Of a stretch of DNA of 64,000 bases, positions 36,469 to 47,387 are shown piece by piece (position 1 is the stretch's first letter; every line of letters starts with the position of its first letter). The DNA comes from Massilia solisilvae (GTDB lineage: Bacteria > Pseudomonadota > Gammaproteobacteria > Burkholderiales > Burkholderiaceae_D), in NCBI RefSeq assembly GCF_024753215.1, contig NZ_JANUGV010000002.1:434001-498000 (forward strand), given 5' to 3'. A program made the translations under genes and the position numbers. Under the pieces are notes generated by a model. That model saw only the letters and a program-made list of their open reading frames with translations. It did not search any database and was not told the DNA's origin.

Positions 36469-37572
36469 ATGTCGCAATTCGGTCCAGATTACGTTCGCGC
36501 CATCGCCCCTTACCAGGCCGGCAAACCCATCGCTGAAGTCGCCCGCGAGTTCGGGCTCGACGAGGCCAATATCGTCAAGCTCGCATCGAATGAGAACCCG
36601 TTCGGCATTCCGGAGTCGAGCAAGCAAGCGATGGCGCAAGCCGCGGCCGAACTGGGGCGTTACCCGGACGCGAACGGTTTCGAACTCAAGGCCGCGCTGT
36701 CCAAGCGCTACGACGTGCCGGCCGACTGGATCACGCTGGGCAACGGCAGCAACGACATCCTCGAGATCGCCGCGCACGCGTTCGTGCAAAAGGGCGAGTC
36801 GGTGGTGTTCTCGCAGTACTCGTTCGCGGTGTACGCGCTGGCCACGCAAGGCGTGGGCGGCCGCGCCATCGTGGTGCCGGCGGCCGAGTACGGCCACGAC
36901 CTGGACGCCATGGCCGACGCCATCGAGGCCGACACCAGGCTCGTGTACATCGCCAACCCGAACAACCCGACCGGCACCTTCATCCCGGCCGCGCGCATCG
37001 AAGCCTTCCTGGCCAGGGTGCCAGCCAACGTGATCGTGGTGCTCGATGAGGCCTACAACGAATACCTCGCGCCGGAAAACCAGTTCGAGTCGTCGCAGTG
37101 GGTGCGCAAGTTCCCGAACCTGATCGTCTCGCGCACCTTCTCCAAGGCGTATGGCCTGGCGGGCCTGCGCGTGGGCTTTGCCATCGCCCAGCCGGCCGTG
37201 ACGGACCTGATGAACCGCATTCGCCAGCCGTTCAACGTGAACTCGCTGGCGCAGGCTGCCGCGGTCGCGGCGCTGAACGACAAGGAGTTCCTGGCCAAGG
37301 GCGCGCAGAACAACGCCGAGGGCTACAAGCAGCTCACCGCCGCGTTCGACGAGCTGGGGCTGGAATACGTGCCGTCGTACGGCAACTTCGTGCTGGTCAA
37401 GGTCGGCAACGACGACGGCGCGGGCGCGCGCGTGAACCTGGTGCTGCTCAAGCAGGGCGTGATCGTGCGCCCGGTCGGCAACTACGGCCTGCCGCAATGG
37501 CTGCGCATCTCGATCGGCCTGCCGGACGAGAACGCGACCTTCATCGCGGCGCTGAAGAGGGCGCTGGGCTGA
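36469..37572 (+). CDS. hisC: Histidinol-phosphate/aromatic aminotransferase
   Basis: A 367-residue class I PLP aminotransferase of the HisC group. Key parts are IVKLASNENPFGIP, NPNNPTGTFIPAARI, VVLDEAYNEY and the PLP lysine in SRTFSKAYGLAGLR. Placed between pheA and tyrA, this copy (hisC2) probably serves phenylalanine and tyrosine formation as much as histidine. The stop is directly followed by the tyrA ATG. Confidence 0.93.
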   Translation: MSQFGPDYVRAIAPYQAGKPIAEVAREFGLDEANIVKLASNENPFGIPESSKQAMAQAAAELGRYPDANGFELKAALSKRYDVPADWITLGNGSNDILEIAAHAFVQKGESVVFSQYSFAVYALATQGVGGRAIVVPAAEYGHDLDAMADAIEADTRLVYIANPNNPTGTFIPAARIEAFLARVPANVIVVLDEAYNEYLAPENQFESSQWVRKFPNLIVSRTFSKAYGLAGLRVGFAIAQPAVTDLMNRIRQPFNVNSLAQAAAVAALNDKEFLAKGAQNNAEGYKQLTAAFDELGLEYVPSYGNFVLVKVGNDDGAGARVNLVLLKQGVIVRPVGNYGLPQWLRISIGLPDENATFIAALKRALG

Positions 37573-38475
37573 ATGTTCGATAAGATTGTCATCGTTGGCG
37601 TTGGCCTGATCGGTGGCTCGTTCGCGCTGGCGCTCAAGCAGGCCGGCGCGGTCCGGACCGTGGTCGGCATGGGCCGCTCGCCCGGCGTGCTGGCGCGCGC
37701 AAAGGAGCTGGGCATCATCGATGCGGTGGCGCAGTCGGCGCAAGCGGCGATGCAAGGCGCCGACCTGGTGCTCATCGCCGCCCCGGTCGCGCAGACCGGC
37801 CCGATCCTGGCGACGCTGCTGCCGTGGCTGGAGCCGCACACGATCATCACGGACGCGGGCAGCACCAAGTCCGACGTGGTCGCCGCCGCGCGCGCGGTGC
37901 TCGGCGAGCGCATCGCCCAGTTCGTGCCGGGCCACCCGATCGCCGGCCGCGAGTCCAACGGACCGGACGCGGCGCTGGCCGGCCTGTACCGCGGCAAGAA
38001 GACCGTGATCACGGCGCTGCCGGAAAACCAGGCCGCGTCGGTCGAGCGCGTGGCCCAGGCCTGGCGCCTGTGCGGCGCGATCATCCACCGCTTGGCGCCT
38101 GAAGAGCACGACAAGGTGTTCGCCGCCGTGAGCCACCTGCCGCACCTGCTGGCCTACGCGCTGGTGGACGACATCGCCGCCAAGCCGCACGCCGACCTGC
38201 TGTTCCAGTATGCGGCCAGCGGTTTTCGCGACTTTACCCGCATCGCCGGCTCGTCGCCGGAGATGTGGCGCGACATCAGCATGGCCAACCGTGACGCGCT
38301 GCTCGTGGAGCTGGACGCGTATCTGGCACAATTGACCAAGCTGCGGGCCATGCTCGCGGCCAGCGATGCGGCCGCGCTGGAAGGCGTGTACGCCAATGCC
38401 CAGCGCGCGCGCCGCAACTGGATCGAGGCGATCGAGGCCGCCGAGCCGCGCCCTGCTCAAGAATCAGGAAACTAA
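37573..38475 (+). CDS. tyrA: Prephenate/arogenate dehydrogenase
   Basis: A 300-residue NAD(P)-dependent dehydrogenase that oxidises prephenate (or arogenate) to the tyrosine precursor. The Rossmann motif IVGVGLIGGSFALALKQAG is at the N-terminus; DAGSTKSDVV and GHPIAGRESNGPDAA carry the active-site residues, with the histidine of GHPIAG. There is no fused chorismate mutase. It abuts hisC and ends 1 base before the aroA ATG. Confidence 0.95.
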   Translation: MFDKIVIVGVGLIGGSFALALKQAGAVRTVVGMGRSPGVLARAKELGIIDAVAQSAQAAMQGADLVLIAAPVAQTGPILATLLPWLEPHTIITDAGSTKSDVVAAARAVLGERIAQFVPGHPIAGRESNGPDAALAGLYRGKKTVITALPENQAASVERVAQAWRLCGAIIHRLAPEEHDKVFAAVSHLPHLLAYALVDDIAAKPHADLLFQYAASGFRDFTRIAGSSPEMWRDISMANRDALLVELDAYLAQLTKLRAMLAASDAAALEGVYANAQRARRNWIEAIEAAEPRPAQESGN

Positions 38476-39807
38476 ATGACGCAGCAAAAACACTACCCCG
38501 AGCACCTCGACCTGCCGCCGGTGATGCACGTGGAAGGCACGGTGCGCCTGCCGGGTTCGAAAAGCATCTCCAACCGCACGCTGCTGCTGGCCGCGCTCAG
38601 CGAGGGCAACACCACCATCCACGACCTGCTGGCGTCGGACGACACCATGGTCATGCTGGGCGCGCTGCGCTCACTGGGCATCAAGTGGGACGAGGTCGAC
38701 GAGCGGACCAATTTCGTGCATGGCGGCGCCGGCGTGCTGCCGGTGCACGAGGCCGACCTCTTCATGGGCAACGCGGGCACCGCGATCCGGCCGCTGACGG
38801 CGGCGCTGGCGGTGATCGGCGGCGACTACAAGCTGCACGGCGTCTCGCGCATGCACGAGCGCCCGATCGGCGACCTGGTCGATGCGCTCAACGCCGTCGG
38901 CGCGCGCATCGAGTACACCGGCACGCCGGGCTATCCGCCGCTGCACATCCGTCGCGGCCATATCGAGGCCGAGCGGCTGTCCGTGCGCGGCAACGTGTCG
39001 AGCCAGTTCCTGACTGCGCTCCTGATGGCCGCGCCGCTGATGGCCAGGGACCGCGCCGTCAGCATCGACGTGGTCGGCGAACTGATCTCCAAGCCCTACA
39101 TCGAGATCACGCTGAACCTCATGCGCCGCTTTGGCGTGACCGTCGAGCAGGACGGCTGGCAGTCGTTCACCGTGCAGCCGGGCCAGCGCTACAAGAGTCC
39201 GGGCAGCATCCACGTCGAAGGCGACGCGTCGTCGGCGTCGTACTTCCTGGCGGCCGGCGCGATTGCCGGCGGCCCGGTGCGTGTCGTTGGCGTGGGCCGC
39301 GACAGCATCCAGGGCGACGTGCGCTTTGCCGACGCTCTGGAGAAGATGGGGGCGACCATCACGCGCGGCGAGAACTGGATCGAGGCGCAATCGAACGGCG
39401 TGCTCAAGGCGATCGACGCGGACTTCAACCACATTCCCGACGCGGCGATGACGATCGCGGTGGCCGCGCTGTACGCGGACGGCACCAGCACGCTGCGCAA
39501 CATCGCCAGCTGGCGCGTGAAGGAGACCGACCGTCTGGCGGCGATGGCGACCGAGCTGCGCAAGCTGGGCGCGATCGTGGAAGAGGGCGCGGACTACATC
39601 CGCATTACGCCGCCCGACGAGATCCGGCCGGCCACGATCGACACTTACGACGACCACCGGATGGCGATGTGCTTCTCGCTTGCCACCCTGGACGGCAAGG
39701 CGCGGCGCGGCAATGCGATCCGCATCAACGATCCCAAGTGCGTGGCGAAGACCTTCCCCGAATATTTCGAAACGTTTTCGAAGATCGCGAAAAACGAGTT
39801 ATTTTGA
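38476..39807 (+). CDS. aroA: 5-enolpyruvylshikimate-3-phosphate synthase
   Basis: A 443-residue EPSP synthase, the sixth step of the shikimate pathway. Substrate-binding motifs are visible: [47 protein letters not shown], and the C-terminal [12 protein letters not shown]. The NAG-TAIR form is of the glyphosate-sensitive class I type. The ATG follows GAAACTAA after tyrA and the two are probably coupled. Confidence 0.97.
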   Translation: MTQQKHYPEHLDLPPVMHVEGTVRLPGSKSISNRTLLLAALSEGNTTIHDLLASDDTMVMLGALRSLGIKWDEVDERTNFVHGGAGVLPVHEADLFMGNAGTAIRPLTAALAVIGGDYKLHGVSRMHERPIGDLVDALNAVGARIEYTGTPGYPPLHIRRGHIEAERLSVRGNVSSQFLTALLMAAPLMARDRAVSIDVVGELISKPYIEITLNLMRRFGVTVEQDGWQSFTVQPGQRYKSPGSIHVEGDASSASYFLAAGAIAGGPVRVVGVGRDSIQGDVRFADALEKMGATITRGENWIEAQSNGVLKAIDADFNHIPDAAMTIAVAALYADGTSTLRNIASWRVKETDRLAAMATELRKLGAIVEEGADYIRITPPDEIRPATIDTYDDHRMAMCFSLATLDGKARRGNAIRINDPKCVAKTFPEYFETFSKIAKNELF

Positions 39808-39842
39808 TGCGTTGACCCGCGTCCTTGAACCGACAAAAACAA

Positions 39843-40508
39843 ATGCCCAACTCCAACATCCCGGTGATCGCCATCGATGGCCCGACCGCGTCCGGCAAAG
39901 GCACGGTGGCGGCCAAGGTGGCCGAACGGCTCAGTTTCCACCTGCTCGATTCGGGCGCGCTGTACCGCCTGACCGCGCTGTCGGCGATCCGCCGCGCGAT
40001 CGACATGTCCGACGAGCACGCGCTGGCCAAGGTGGCCGAGCACCTGAACTGCAGTTTTGTCGGCCACGACGTGTTCCTGGGGCAGGAGAACGTGACCCAG
40101 GCGATCCGCGTCGAGGAGGTGGGCAATACCGCGTCCAGGATCGCCGCGCTGCCGGCCGTGCGCCAGGCGCTGTTTGGCCTGCAGCTGCGCTTCCGGACGG
40201 CGCCGGGGCTGGTCGCCGACGGGCGCGACATGGGCACCGTGATCTTTCCGACCGCCAAACTGAAGGTGTTCTTGACCGCAAGTGTTGCTGCGCGCGCCGA
40301 ACGCAGGTATAAGCAATTGATTGGCAAAGGGTTTTCTGCTAATATGGACGATCTGCTGGCCGATTTGCAGGCACGCGACGAGCGCGATACCAAACGCGCC
40401 GTTGCGCCACTGGCGCCGGCGGCAGATGCGTATATCCTCGATTCCTCCAACATCACGGCCGAACAGGCGGTGGAGCAGGTGTTGCGGTGGTACGCCGAAA
40501 AACAATAA
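39843..40508 (+). CDS. cmk: Cytidylate kinase
   Basis: A 221-residue kinase phosphorylating CMP and dCMP. The P-loop is [30 protein letters not shown] and [10 protein letters not shown] bind substrate. I prefer the ATG at 39843 over a TTG at 39825, which adds six residues. cmk before rpsA is conserved in many proteobacteria. Confidence 0.96.
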   Translation: MPNSNIPVIAIDGPTASGKGTVAAKVAERLSFHLLDSGALYRLTALSAIRRAIDMSDEHALAKVAEHLNCSFVGHDVFLGQENVTQAIRVEEVGNTASRIAALPAVRQALFGLQLRFRTAPGLVADGRDMGTVIFPTAKLKVFLTASVAARAERRYKQLIGKGFSANMDDLLADLQARDERDTKRAVAPLAPAADAYILDSSNITAEQAVEQVLRWYAEKQ

Positions 40509-40830
40509 TTCGCCGCTGAGGGGGAAGCCCGCTCAGTGGCGCTTGTCGTCTCCGCGCAGGCGGAGACCCATGCTGAGGTCGCAGAAGCGCTGGCGGTGAT
40601 TCCGCCGGGCGGCGTCGGTAAGCTCAGCATGGATCCCGGCCTGCGCCGGGACGACGCTGGTAAAAGTGGGGGCTGCTTCTGCGCCACCACGTCGGCTTAA
40701 GTAGTTGGATGTTTTCGCGCCACAAGCGCTGTTTTGGTGCCTGCGGAACCCCGCAGGTGTTGTTTAACCCTGACCCAGTTCAGTGCCGCATATTGCCGGC
40801 CTGCTGGCTAACCTTAAAGTACCTTTTTAC
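40509..40830. other. Gap between cmk and rpsA with a family A repeat and the rpsA leader
   Basis: The first half (40546-40656) is a family A paired-hairpin repeat in a diverged form. The second half is the rpsA leader, with a stem CCTGCGG-AACC-CCGCAGG at 40740-40757. The 20 bases before the rpsA ATG hold no purine-rich ribosome site (they read TTAAAGTACCTTTTTAC at the end), as in E. coli rpsA, which S1 itself controls. Confidence 0.6.
40546..40656. repeat. Paired-hairpin intergenic repeat, family A
   Basis: CGTCTCCGCGCAGGCGGAGA with CCCATGCTGAG faces CTCAGCATGG with ATCCCGGCCTGCGCCGGGA. The inner CCATGCTGAG ends are inverted copies of each other. The two stems differ in sequence but keep base pairing. 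Confidence 0.7.
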
Positions 40831-42537
40831 ATGTCTACTGCAACCACCCAAGCTTCTGGTATGGAAAGCTTTGCCGCCCTCTTCGAGGAATCCCTGTCGC
40901 GCCAGGACATGCGTTCGGGCGAAGTGATCTCCGCCGAAGTCGTGCGTCTCGACCACAACTTCGTGATCGTCAACGCCGGCCTGAAGTCGGAAGCTTTCAT
41001 CCCCATCGACGAATTCAAGAATGACCAGGGCGAACTGGAAGTCAAAGTAGGCGACTTCGTTTCCGTGGCCATCGAATCGCTGGAAAACGGTTTCGGCGAT
41101 ACCATCCTGTCGCGTGACAAGGCCAAGCGCCTGGCATCGTGGCTGGCCCTGGAAAAAGCAATGGAATCCGGTGAAATCGTCACCGGTACCGTGAACGGTA
41201 AAGTCAAAGGCGGCCTGACCGTCCTGACCAACGGCATCCGCGCATTCCTGCCGGGTTCGCTGGTTGACACCCGTCCGGTCAAGGACACCACCCCGTTCGA
41301 GGGCAAGACCCTGGAATTCAAGGTCATCAAGCTGGACCGCAAGCGCAACAACGTGGTGCTGTCGCGCCGCGCCGTGATCGAAGCCTCGATGGGCGAAGAG
41401 CGCGCCAAGCTGATGGAAACCCTGAAGGAAGGCACCGTCGTCACCGGCGTCGTCAAGAACATCACCGACTACGGTGCGTTCGTTGACCTGGGCGGCATCG
41501 ACGGCCTGCTGCACATCACCGACCTGGCATGGCGCCGTGTGCGTCACCCGTCCGAGGTTCTCTCGGTTGGCCAGGAGATCACCGCCAAGGTCCTCAAGTA
41601 CGATCAGGAAAAGAACCGCGTCTCGCTGGGCGTCAAGCAACTGGGCGACGATCCGTGGACCGGCCTGTCGCGTCGCTACCCGCAAGGCACCCGCCTGTTC
41701 GGCAAGGTCACCAACCTGACCGACTACGGTGCGTTCGTGGAAGTGGAGCAGGGCATCGAAGGCCTGGTGCACGTGTCCGAGATGGACTGGACCAACAAGA
41801 ACGTGGCCCCGAACAAAGTCGTGCAGCTGGGCGACGAAGTCGAAGTCATGGTCCTGGAAATCGACGAAGAGCGTCGTCGCATCTCGCTGGGCATGAAGCA
41901 GTGCAAACCGAATCCGTGGGACGAGTTCGGCATGACCCACAAGAAGGGCGACAAGGTCAAGGGCCTGATCAAGTCGATCACCGACTTCGGCGTGTTCATC
42001 GGCCTGCCGGGCAACATCGACGGCCTGGTGCACCTGTCGGACCTGTCGTGGACCGAGCCGGGCGAAGAAGCCGTGCGCAAGTTCAAGAAGGGCGACGAGC
42101 TGGAAGCTGTCGTGCTGGCCATCGACGTCGAGCGCGAGCGTGTCTCGCTGGGCGTCAAGCAGCTCGAAGGCGACCCGTTCAACAACTTCGCTGCCCTGAA
42201 CGACAAGGGTTCGCTGGTCACCGGCACGGTCAAAGCGGTTGAGCCGAAAGGCGCCGTGATCGCGCTGAACGACGAAGTCGAAGGCTACCTGCGTGCGTCG
42301 GAAATCTCGCGCGACCGCGTGGAAGATGCCGGCACCCACCTGAAAGTGGGCGACAAGGTCGAAGCGATGATCATCAACGTGGACCGCAAATCGCGCAGCA
42401 TCCAGCTGTCGATCAAGGCCAAGGACAGCGCCGACACCCAGGAAGCCATGCAGAAGCTGGCTGCTGACACCAGCGCCGCATCGGGCACCACCAGCCTGGG
42501 CGCGCTGCTGAAAGCCAAGATGGAAAACAAGGGCTAA
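40831..42537 (+). CDS. rpsA: 30S ribosomal protein S1
   Basis: A 568-residue protein with six S1 RNA-binding repeats, for example [37 protein letters not shown] and [19 protein letters not shown]1 brings mRNA to the 30S subunit. Codon use is strongly biased, as in highly expressed genes. The ATG at 40831 is the family start; the upstream frame to 40783 is leader. No Shine-Dalgarno sequence is seen. ihfB follows closely. Confidence 0.98.
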   Translation: MSTATTQASGMESFAALFEESLSRQDMRSGEVISAEVVRLDHNFVIVNAGLKSEAFIPIDEFKNDQGELEVKVGDFVSVAIESLENGFGDTILSRDKAKRLASWLALEKAMESGEIVTGTVNGKVKGGLTVLTNGIRAFLPGSLVDTRPVKDTTPFEGKTLEFKVIKLDRKRNNVVLSRRAVIEASMGEERAKLMETLKEGTVVTGVVKNITDYGAFVDLGGIDGLLHITDLAWRRVRHPSEVLSVGQEITAKVLKYDQEKNRVSLGVKQLGDDPWTGLSRRYPQGTRLFGKVTNLTDYGAFVEVEQGIEGLVHVSEMDWTNKNVAPNKVVQLGDEVEVMVLEIDEERRRISLGMKQCKPNPWDEFGMTHKKGDKVKGLIKSITDFGVFIGLPGNIDGLVHLSDLSWTEPGEEAVRKFKKGDELEAVVLAIDVERERVSLGVKQLEGDPFNNFAALNDKGSLVTGTVKAVEPKGAVIALNDEVEGYLRASEISRDRVEDAGTHLKVGDKVEAMIINVDRKSRSIQLSIKAKDSADTQEAMQKLAADTSAASGTTSLGALLKAKMENKG

Positions 42538-42556
42538 TTTGCCTTAAGGCGAACAG

Positions 42557-42862
42557 ATGACCAAGTCCGAGCTGATTGCCCGCCTGGCTGAGAGATATTC
42601 GCAGCTGGTGGCGAAGGATGCGGAGTTTGCTGTCAAGACCATCCTCGATGCGATGACCAACGCGCTAGCTACCGGCCAGCGCATCGAGATCCGCGGTTTC
42701 GGCAGCTTTGCGCTGAACAGCCGGCCGCCGCGCATCGGACGCAACCCCAAGTCCGGCGACAAGGTGATGGTGCCCGAAAAACGGGTGCCCCACTTCAAGC
42801 CGGGCAAGCAGTTGCGTGAGCGGGTGGACGCGATGGTCGGGCAACCGATCATCGAAGACTGA
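42557..42862 (+). CDS. ihfB: Integration host factor subunit beta
   Basis: A 101-residue HU/IHF DNA-bending protein. It starts with [16 protein letters not shown] and carries [22 protein letters not shown] with the DNA-intercalating proline arm. IHF bends DNA at promoters, phage sites and recombination sites. It follows rpsA by 19 bases, the standard order. Confidence 0.97.
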   Translation: MTKSELIARLAERYSQLVAKDAEFAVKTILDAMTNALATGQRIEIRGFGSFALNSRPPRIGRNPKSGDKVMVPEKRVPHFKPGKQLRERVDAMVGQPIIED

Positions 42863-42884
42863 GTCGTCTGCCGCGCGCAGACCG

Positions 42885-42913
42885 AAAACGGCATCCCAGG
42901 ATGCCGTTTTTTT
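42885..42913 (+). terminator. Rho-independent terminator after ihfB
   Basis: The 11-bp stem AAAACGGCATC-CCAG-GATGCCGTTTT is followed by more T residues (seven in a row). It ends the rpsA-ihfB transcript. Confidence 0.92.
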
Positions 42914-42951
42914 ATTGTTGGCCCAAGATATTCTTCGTTAGCCCGAAAACC

Positions 42952-43123
42952 GTCGTCCCGGCGCAGGCCGGGACCCATGCTGAGCCGGCTTGCACGCGGC
43001 GTGGCTACCGGATGCGGTCTATGGGCCCCGCATCCGCGGGGACGACGTTGCTTGCGGTGCGGCTTCGCCGAGTTGGTCGGCTTCGGACGCTCGGGATGGG
43101 TCCCGGCTTTCGCCGGGACGACG
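42952..43123. repeat. Triple-hairpin intergenic repeat, family A
   Basis: Three palindromes in a row: GTCCCGGCGCAGGCCGGGAC, CCCCGCATCCGCGGGG and GTCCCGGCTTTCGCCGGGAC, each linked to CCATG- or ATGGG-type ends. It fills the gap between ihfB and lapA (42914-43212), where I see no gene. Confidence 0.72.
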
Positions 43124-43212
43124 GGGGTGGGGCCCCTGACGCGCCCCATTTTTGATATATCGTCTCAGATATGCGACACTGCCATGTTTGCTGAACCACC
43201 CGACAGGACCCG

Positions 43213-43518
43213 TTGATGAAACTTGTCACCACGATCATTGGATTTATCCTGTTCGTCCTGTTTTTCGGGTTCGCCCTGAAGAACACGCAGGAAGTCGATC
43301 TCCACTTTTTCCTGAATTACGAGCTGCGCGGCCCGCTGGTGCTGATGCTGCTGGCCTTCTTCGTGGCCGGCGCCGCGCTGGGCATCCTGGCGCTCACGCC
43401 CACCGTGTTCCGCCAGCGCCGCCAGACCTCGCAGCACAAGAACACCATCCAGGCCCTGCAAAGCGCCGCCGGCACCGCCAGCAGCCAGCCGCAGCCGGAT
43501 GCCGTGAACACGCGCTGA
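43213..43518 (+). CDS. lapA: Lipopolysaccharide assembly protein LapA-like (DUF1049)
   Basis: A 101-residue inner-membrane protein with two helices (about 7-24, IIGFILFVLFFGFALKN, and 43-65, LVLMLLAFFVAGAALGILAL). LapA acts with LapB in controlling LpxC stability and LPS amount. The gene order lapA-lapB is standard. The ATG at 43213 has a weak AGGA site. Confidence 0.9.
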   Translation: MMKLVTTIIGFILFVLFFGFALKNTQEVDLHFFLNYELRGPLVLMLLAFFVAGAALGILALTPTVFRQRRQTSQHKNTIQALQSAAGTASSQPQPDAVNTR

Positions 43519-43546
43519 CACGCCACAAACACAAGAACACAAACGC

Positions 43547-44722
43547 ATGGAATTTGAAATCTGGTGGCTGCTCGGCATCCCCGTCTTTTTCGCCCTCGGC
43601 TGGATCGCGGCCCGGGTCGATATCAAACAACTGGTGTCCGAATCGCGCAGCCTGCCGCGCGGGTACTTCAAGGGCTTGAATTTCCTGCTCAACGAGCAGC
43701 CTGACAAGGCGATCGACGCCTTTATCGAAATCGTCAAGCTCGACCCGGAAACGGCCGACATGCACTTTGCGCTGGGCAACCTGTTCCGCCGCCGCGGCGA
43801 GACCGAGCGCGCCATCCGCGTGCACCAGAACCTGCTGTCGCGTCCCGACCTGCCGCTCGAGCAGCAGGTGCACGCCCAGTACGAGCTGGGCATGGACTAC
43901 CTGAAGGCCGGCTTGCTCGACCGCGCCGAGGAAACCTTCAACCTGCTGGTGGACACGCAGTATGCCGTGCAGGCGCGCCGTGCGCTGCTGGAAATCTTCC
44001 AGCGCGAAAAGGAGTGGCGCCGCGCGATCGAGGCGGCGGTGGGCCTGCAGGAATCCGGCGCCGGCGCCATGCACCGCGAAATTGCCCAGTTCTATTGCGA
44101 GCTGGCCCAGGACGCATTGGTGCACATGGACACCAAGGAAGCGGTGGCGCTGCTCGAGAAAGCCCTGCATTCGGACCGCAAGAGCGTGCGCGCGATGATC
44201 CTGTACGGCGACGCGCTGCTGGCCGACGGCGATGTGGAAGCCGCGCTCAAGGCCTGGCGCCGGGTGGAGCAGCAGAGCGTGCCGCACGTGGCGCTGGTCG
44301 CCGCGCGCCTGATGGACGGCTACCGCAAGGTCGGCCGGGCGCAGGAAGGGGTCAACCTGCTGCGCTCCTACCTGGCCGAAGCGTCATCCATTGATCTGGT
44401 CGAGGTCGTTTTCAAGGCCGTGATTGAACTGGACGGCGTGGAAGCTGCCAAAGAACTTGTGGTCGAGGAACTACGTCGCAATCCGACCTTGCTCGGCCTG
44501 GACAAGCTGCTCGAAGCGCGCCTGATGGACGCACCGGCGCACGTCTGGGAAGAGCTGTCGATGGTCAAGAACCTCGTCCACGGCTACACGCAGAAGCTGG
44601 CACGCTACCAGTGCAGCCACTGCGGTTTCAAGGCGCGCCAGTTCTACTGGCAGTGCCCGGGCTGCAACCGGTGGGAAACCTACCCGCCGCGTCGCACCGA
44701 AGAACTCAACGTCATGAACTAA
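43547..44722 (+). CDS. lapB: Lipopolysaccharide assembly protein LapB (YciM)
   Basis: A 391-residue protein with an N-terminal membrane anchor (WLLGIPVFFALGWIAARV), about seven TPR repeats, and a C-terminal rubredoxin-type metal site with CSHCGF and CPGC pairs. LapB presents LpxC to FtsH, tuning LPS synthesis. It follows lapA by 28 bases and precedes ugd by 3. Confidence 0.95.
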   Translation: MEFEIWWLLGIPVFFALGWIAARVDIKQLVSESRSLPRGYFKGLNFLLNEQPDKAIDAFIEIVKLDPETADMHFALGNLFRRRGETERAIRVHQNLLSRPDLPLEQQVHAQYELGMDYLKAGLLDRAEETFNLLVDTQYAVQARRALLEIFQREKEWRRAIEAAVGLQESGAGAMHREIAQFYCELAQDALVHMDTKEAVALLEKALHSDRKSVRAMILYGDALLADGDVEAALKAWRRVEQQSVPHVALVAARLMDGYRKVGRAQEGVNLLRSYLAEASSIDLVEVVFKAVIELDGVEAAKELVVEELRRNPTLLGLDKLLEARLMDAPAHVWEELSMVKNLVHGYTQKLARYQCSHCGFKARQFYWQCPGCNRWETYPPRRTEELNVMN

Positions 44723-44725
44723 ACA

Positions 44726-46093
44726 ATGAAGATCACCATCATCGGCACAGGCTATGTGGGCCTGGTCACCGGCGCCTGCCTCGCCGAACTGGGCAACGAC
44801 GTATTTTGCCTGGACGTCGACCAGAAGAAAATCGACCTGCTCAACAGCGGGGGCATCCCGATCCATGAGCCGGGCCTGGAAGAAATCGTGGCCCGCAACC
44901 GCGCCGCCGGCCGTATCCGCTTCTCCACCGACGTGGCCGCGAGCGTGGCGCACGGGGTGCTGCAGTTCATCGCCGTGGGCACGCCGCCCGACGAAGACGG
45001 CTCGGCCGACCTGCAGTACGTGCTGGCCGCCGCGCGCAACATCGGCCGCCACATGACCGGCTTCAAGGTCATCGTGGACAAGTCCACGGTCCCGGTGGGC
45101 ACTGCCGACCGCGTGGCCGCCGCGGTGCGCGAAGAGCTGGCCGCGCGCGGCGACAACACCGAGTTCTCGGTGGTCTCCAATCCCGAATTCCTCAAAGAGG
45201 GCGCGGCGGTCGAGGACTTCATGCGCCCGGACCGCATCGTGATCGGCCACGACGACACCCACGCCGGCCTGCGCGCGCGCGACATGATGAAGCTGCTGTA
45301 CGCGCCGTTCAACCGCAATCACGAGCGCACCTACTGGATGGACGTGCGCTCGGCCGAATTCACCAAGTACGCGGCCAACGCCATGCTGGCGACCCGCATC
45401 TCGTTCATGAACGAGCTGGCCAACCTGGCCGACCAGGTGGGCGCGGACATCGAGGCGGTACGCCAGGGCATCGGCTCGGACCCGCGCATCGGCTACAGCT
45501 TCCTGTACGCCGGCGCCGGCTACGGCGGCTCGTGCTTCCCCAAGGACGTGCAGGCGCTGGAGCGCACCGCGCGCCAGTACGACCGTGAGCTCCTGATCCT
45601 GCGCGCGGTGGAAGCGGTCAACGACCGCCAGAAGCGCGTGCTGGGCGAGAAGGTGGTGACGCGCTTCGGCGCCGACCTGGCGGGCAAGCACTTCGCGGTG
45701 TGGGGCCTGGCGTTCAAGCCGAACACCGACGACATGCGCGAGGCGCCCTCGCGCGTGCTGCTGGCCGAGCTGGTCGAGCGTGGCGCCACCGTGTCCGTGT
45801 ACGACCCGGTGGCCATGCCGGAAGCGAAGCGGGTGCTGGCGCTGGACCTGGCGCCGGAGAAGCTGTCGCGCATCCGCTTCGTCGATGCGCCGATGGATGC
45901 GCTGGACGGCGCCCAGGCACTGGTGATCGTCACCGAGTGGAAGGCGTTCCGCAGCCCGGACTTCGAAGAGATCAAGACGCGCCTCGTGCAGCCGGTGATC
46001 ATCGACGGGCGCAACCTGTTCGACCCGCGCCTGATGACCGAGCAGGGCATCGAATACCACGGCATCGGCCGTTCCATCCTGACCCGCAAATGA
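44726..46093 (+). CDS. ugd: UDP-glucose 6-dehydrogenase
   Basis: A 455-residue UDP-glucose/GDP-mannose dehydrogenase. It has the NAD motif [19 protein letters not shown], the middle dimer domain, and the catalytic cysteine in [14 protein letters not shown]. It oxidises UDP-glucose twice to UDP-glucuronate for LPS, capsule or 4-aminoarabinose. The stop overlaps the rfaE start (ATGA). Substrate choice of UDP-glucose over GDP-mannose is inferred. Confidence 0.94.
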   Translation: MKITIIGTGYVGLVTGACLAELGNDVFCLDVDQKKIDLLNSGGIPIHEPGLEEIVARNRAAGRIRFSTDVAASVAHGVLQFIAVGTPPDEDGSADLQYVLAAARNIGRHMTGFKVIVDKSTVPVGTADRVAAAVREELAARGDNTEFSVVSNPEFLKEGAAVEDFMRPDRIVIGHDDTHAGLRARDMMKLLYAPFNRNHERTYWMDVRSAEFTKYAANAMLATRISFMNELANLADQVGADIEAVRQGIGSDPRIGYSFLYAGAGYGGSCFPKDVQALERTARQYDRELLILRAVEAVNDRQKRVLGEKVVTRFGADLAGKHFAVWGLAFKPNTDDMREAPSRVLLAELVERGATVSVYDPVAMPEAKRVLALDLAPEKLSRIRFVDAPMDALDGAQALVIVTEWKAFRSPDFEEIKTRLVQPVIIDGRNLFDPRLMTEQGIEYHGIGRSILTRK

Positions 46094-47064
46094 CGACCGT
46101 GATCCCAAGCCGCCTGCTCGATACCGACGCCTACCGGCAGGCCAGCGCGCCACAGCTGTCCGACGTGCGCGTGCTGGTGGTGGGCGACGTCATGCTCGAC
46201 CGTTACTGGTTCGGCGACGTCTCGCGCATTTCGCCCGAGGCGCCGGTGCCGGTGGTGCGCATCGAAAAACGCGAAGAGCGCCTGGGCGGGGCCGCCAACG
46301 TGGCGCGCAACGCGGCCGCGCTGGGCGCCAACTGCGGCCTGTTGGGCGTGGTGGGCGCCGACGAAGCGGGCGAGCAGGTCGAGCGCCTGCTGGCCGAGTC
46401 GTCGATCCACAGCTACCTGCAGCGCGACGCCGGGAACTCCACGATCATCAAGCTGCGCGTGATCGGGCGCCAGCAGCAGATGGTGCGCATCGACTTCGAG
46501 GACGCGCCCAGCGATACGGTGCTCAAGTCCAAGCTGACGCAGTTCCGCGCGCTGCTGCCGCAATGCGACGTGGTGATCTTCTCCGACTACGGCAAGGGCA
46601 GCCTGGTGAACGTGGCCGAGATGATCCAGGAGGCCAATGCGGCCGGCAAGATCGTGATGGTCGACCCGAAGGGCGAGGACTTCACGCCCTACGCCGGCGC
46701 CACGCTGGTCACGCCCAACAAGGCCGAGCTGCGGCGCGTGGTGGGCAGCTGGAAGAGCGAGGAGCAGCTCGCGGCCAAGGCGCAGGCGCTGCGCGAGGAG
46801 CTGGGGCTCAAGGCGCTGCTCCTGACGCGCTCGGAAGAGGGCATGAGCCTGTACACGGCCGACGAGATCCTGCACGTGCACGCCAACGCGCGCGAGGTGT
46901 ACGACGTGTCCGGCGCGGGCGACACCGTGATCGCGACCATGGCCGTGATGCTGGGCGCCGGCGCGCCGATGGCCGAGGCGCTGGCTACCGCCAACCGGGC
47001 TGGCGGCATCGTGGTCGGCAAGCTGGGTACGGCGACGGTCACGCGCGAGGAGTTGTTTGGCTGA
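46090..47064 (+). CDS. rfaE1: Heptose-7-phosphate kinase (HldE N-terminal-type)
   Basis: A 324-residue PfkB-family kinase phosphorylating D-glycero-D-manno-heptose 7-phosphate for the LPS core. It has [21 protein letters not shown] near residue 65 and the catalytic [20 protein letters not shown]. Only the kinase domain is present; the adenylyltransferase domain of E. coli HldE is not fused. It overlaps ugd by 4 bases. The epimerase rfaD/hldD, a frequent neighbour, is not seen here. Confidence 0.94.
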   Translation: MTTVIPSRLLDTDAYRQASAPQLSDVRVLVVGDVMLDRYWFGDVSRISPEAPVPVVRIEKREERLGGAANVARNAAALGANCGLLGVVGADEAGEQVERLLAESSIHSYLQRDAGNSTIIKLRVIGRQQQMVRIDFEDAPSDTVLKSKLTQFRALLPQCDVVIFSDYGKGSLVNVAEMIQEANAAGKIVMVDPKGEDFTPYAGATLVTPNKAELRRVVGSWKSEEQLAAKAQALREELGLKALLLTRSEEGMSLYTADEILHVHANAREVYDVSGAGDTVIATMAVMLGAGAPMAEALATANRAGGIVVGKLGTATVTREELFG

Positions 47065-47111
47065 GCTGCGAAATCAGTTGCAGCAGGTTCTTTCTTAGTC
47101 ACCAGTTGAAC

Positions 47112-47214
47112 CGTCGTCCCCGCGAAGGCGGGGACCCATGCTGAGTGTGCAGATCCGCTGCAAAAGTTTCCACTGCTTAACTTGTCCATGGGTCCCCGCC
47201 TTCGCGGGGACGAC
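47112..47214. repeat. Paired-hairpin intergenic repeat, family A
   Basis: Nearly the same as the copy at 30085: CGTCCCCGCGAAGGCGGGGA with CCCATGCTGAG, then an inverted GTCCCCGCCTTCGCGGGGAC half about 60 bases on. It lies in the 323-base gap between rfaE and the ComEA-like gene; the rest of that gap (47215-47387) shows no gene. Confidence 0.78.
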
Positions 47215-47387
47215 GTGCTGATGGTGTTGGCGTTTTTTGCGTTGGCACTGCTCTTCGGCAACTCTTCTGTCCGCCCGGCATCGCTTGAGCCCGCTCAAGC
47301 GAACCCCTGTCAACGCCGCTCGCGTCCGCCTCGTTAAGTACCGGTGGACCGGCACCCGCCGTCCCGCTACCGACAGGGAGACAATCA

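Noticed and set aside
44471..46153. A 560-codon minus-strand frame opposite ugd
   Set aside because: It is an antisense shadow of the conserved ugd and lapB genes.
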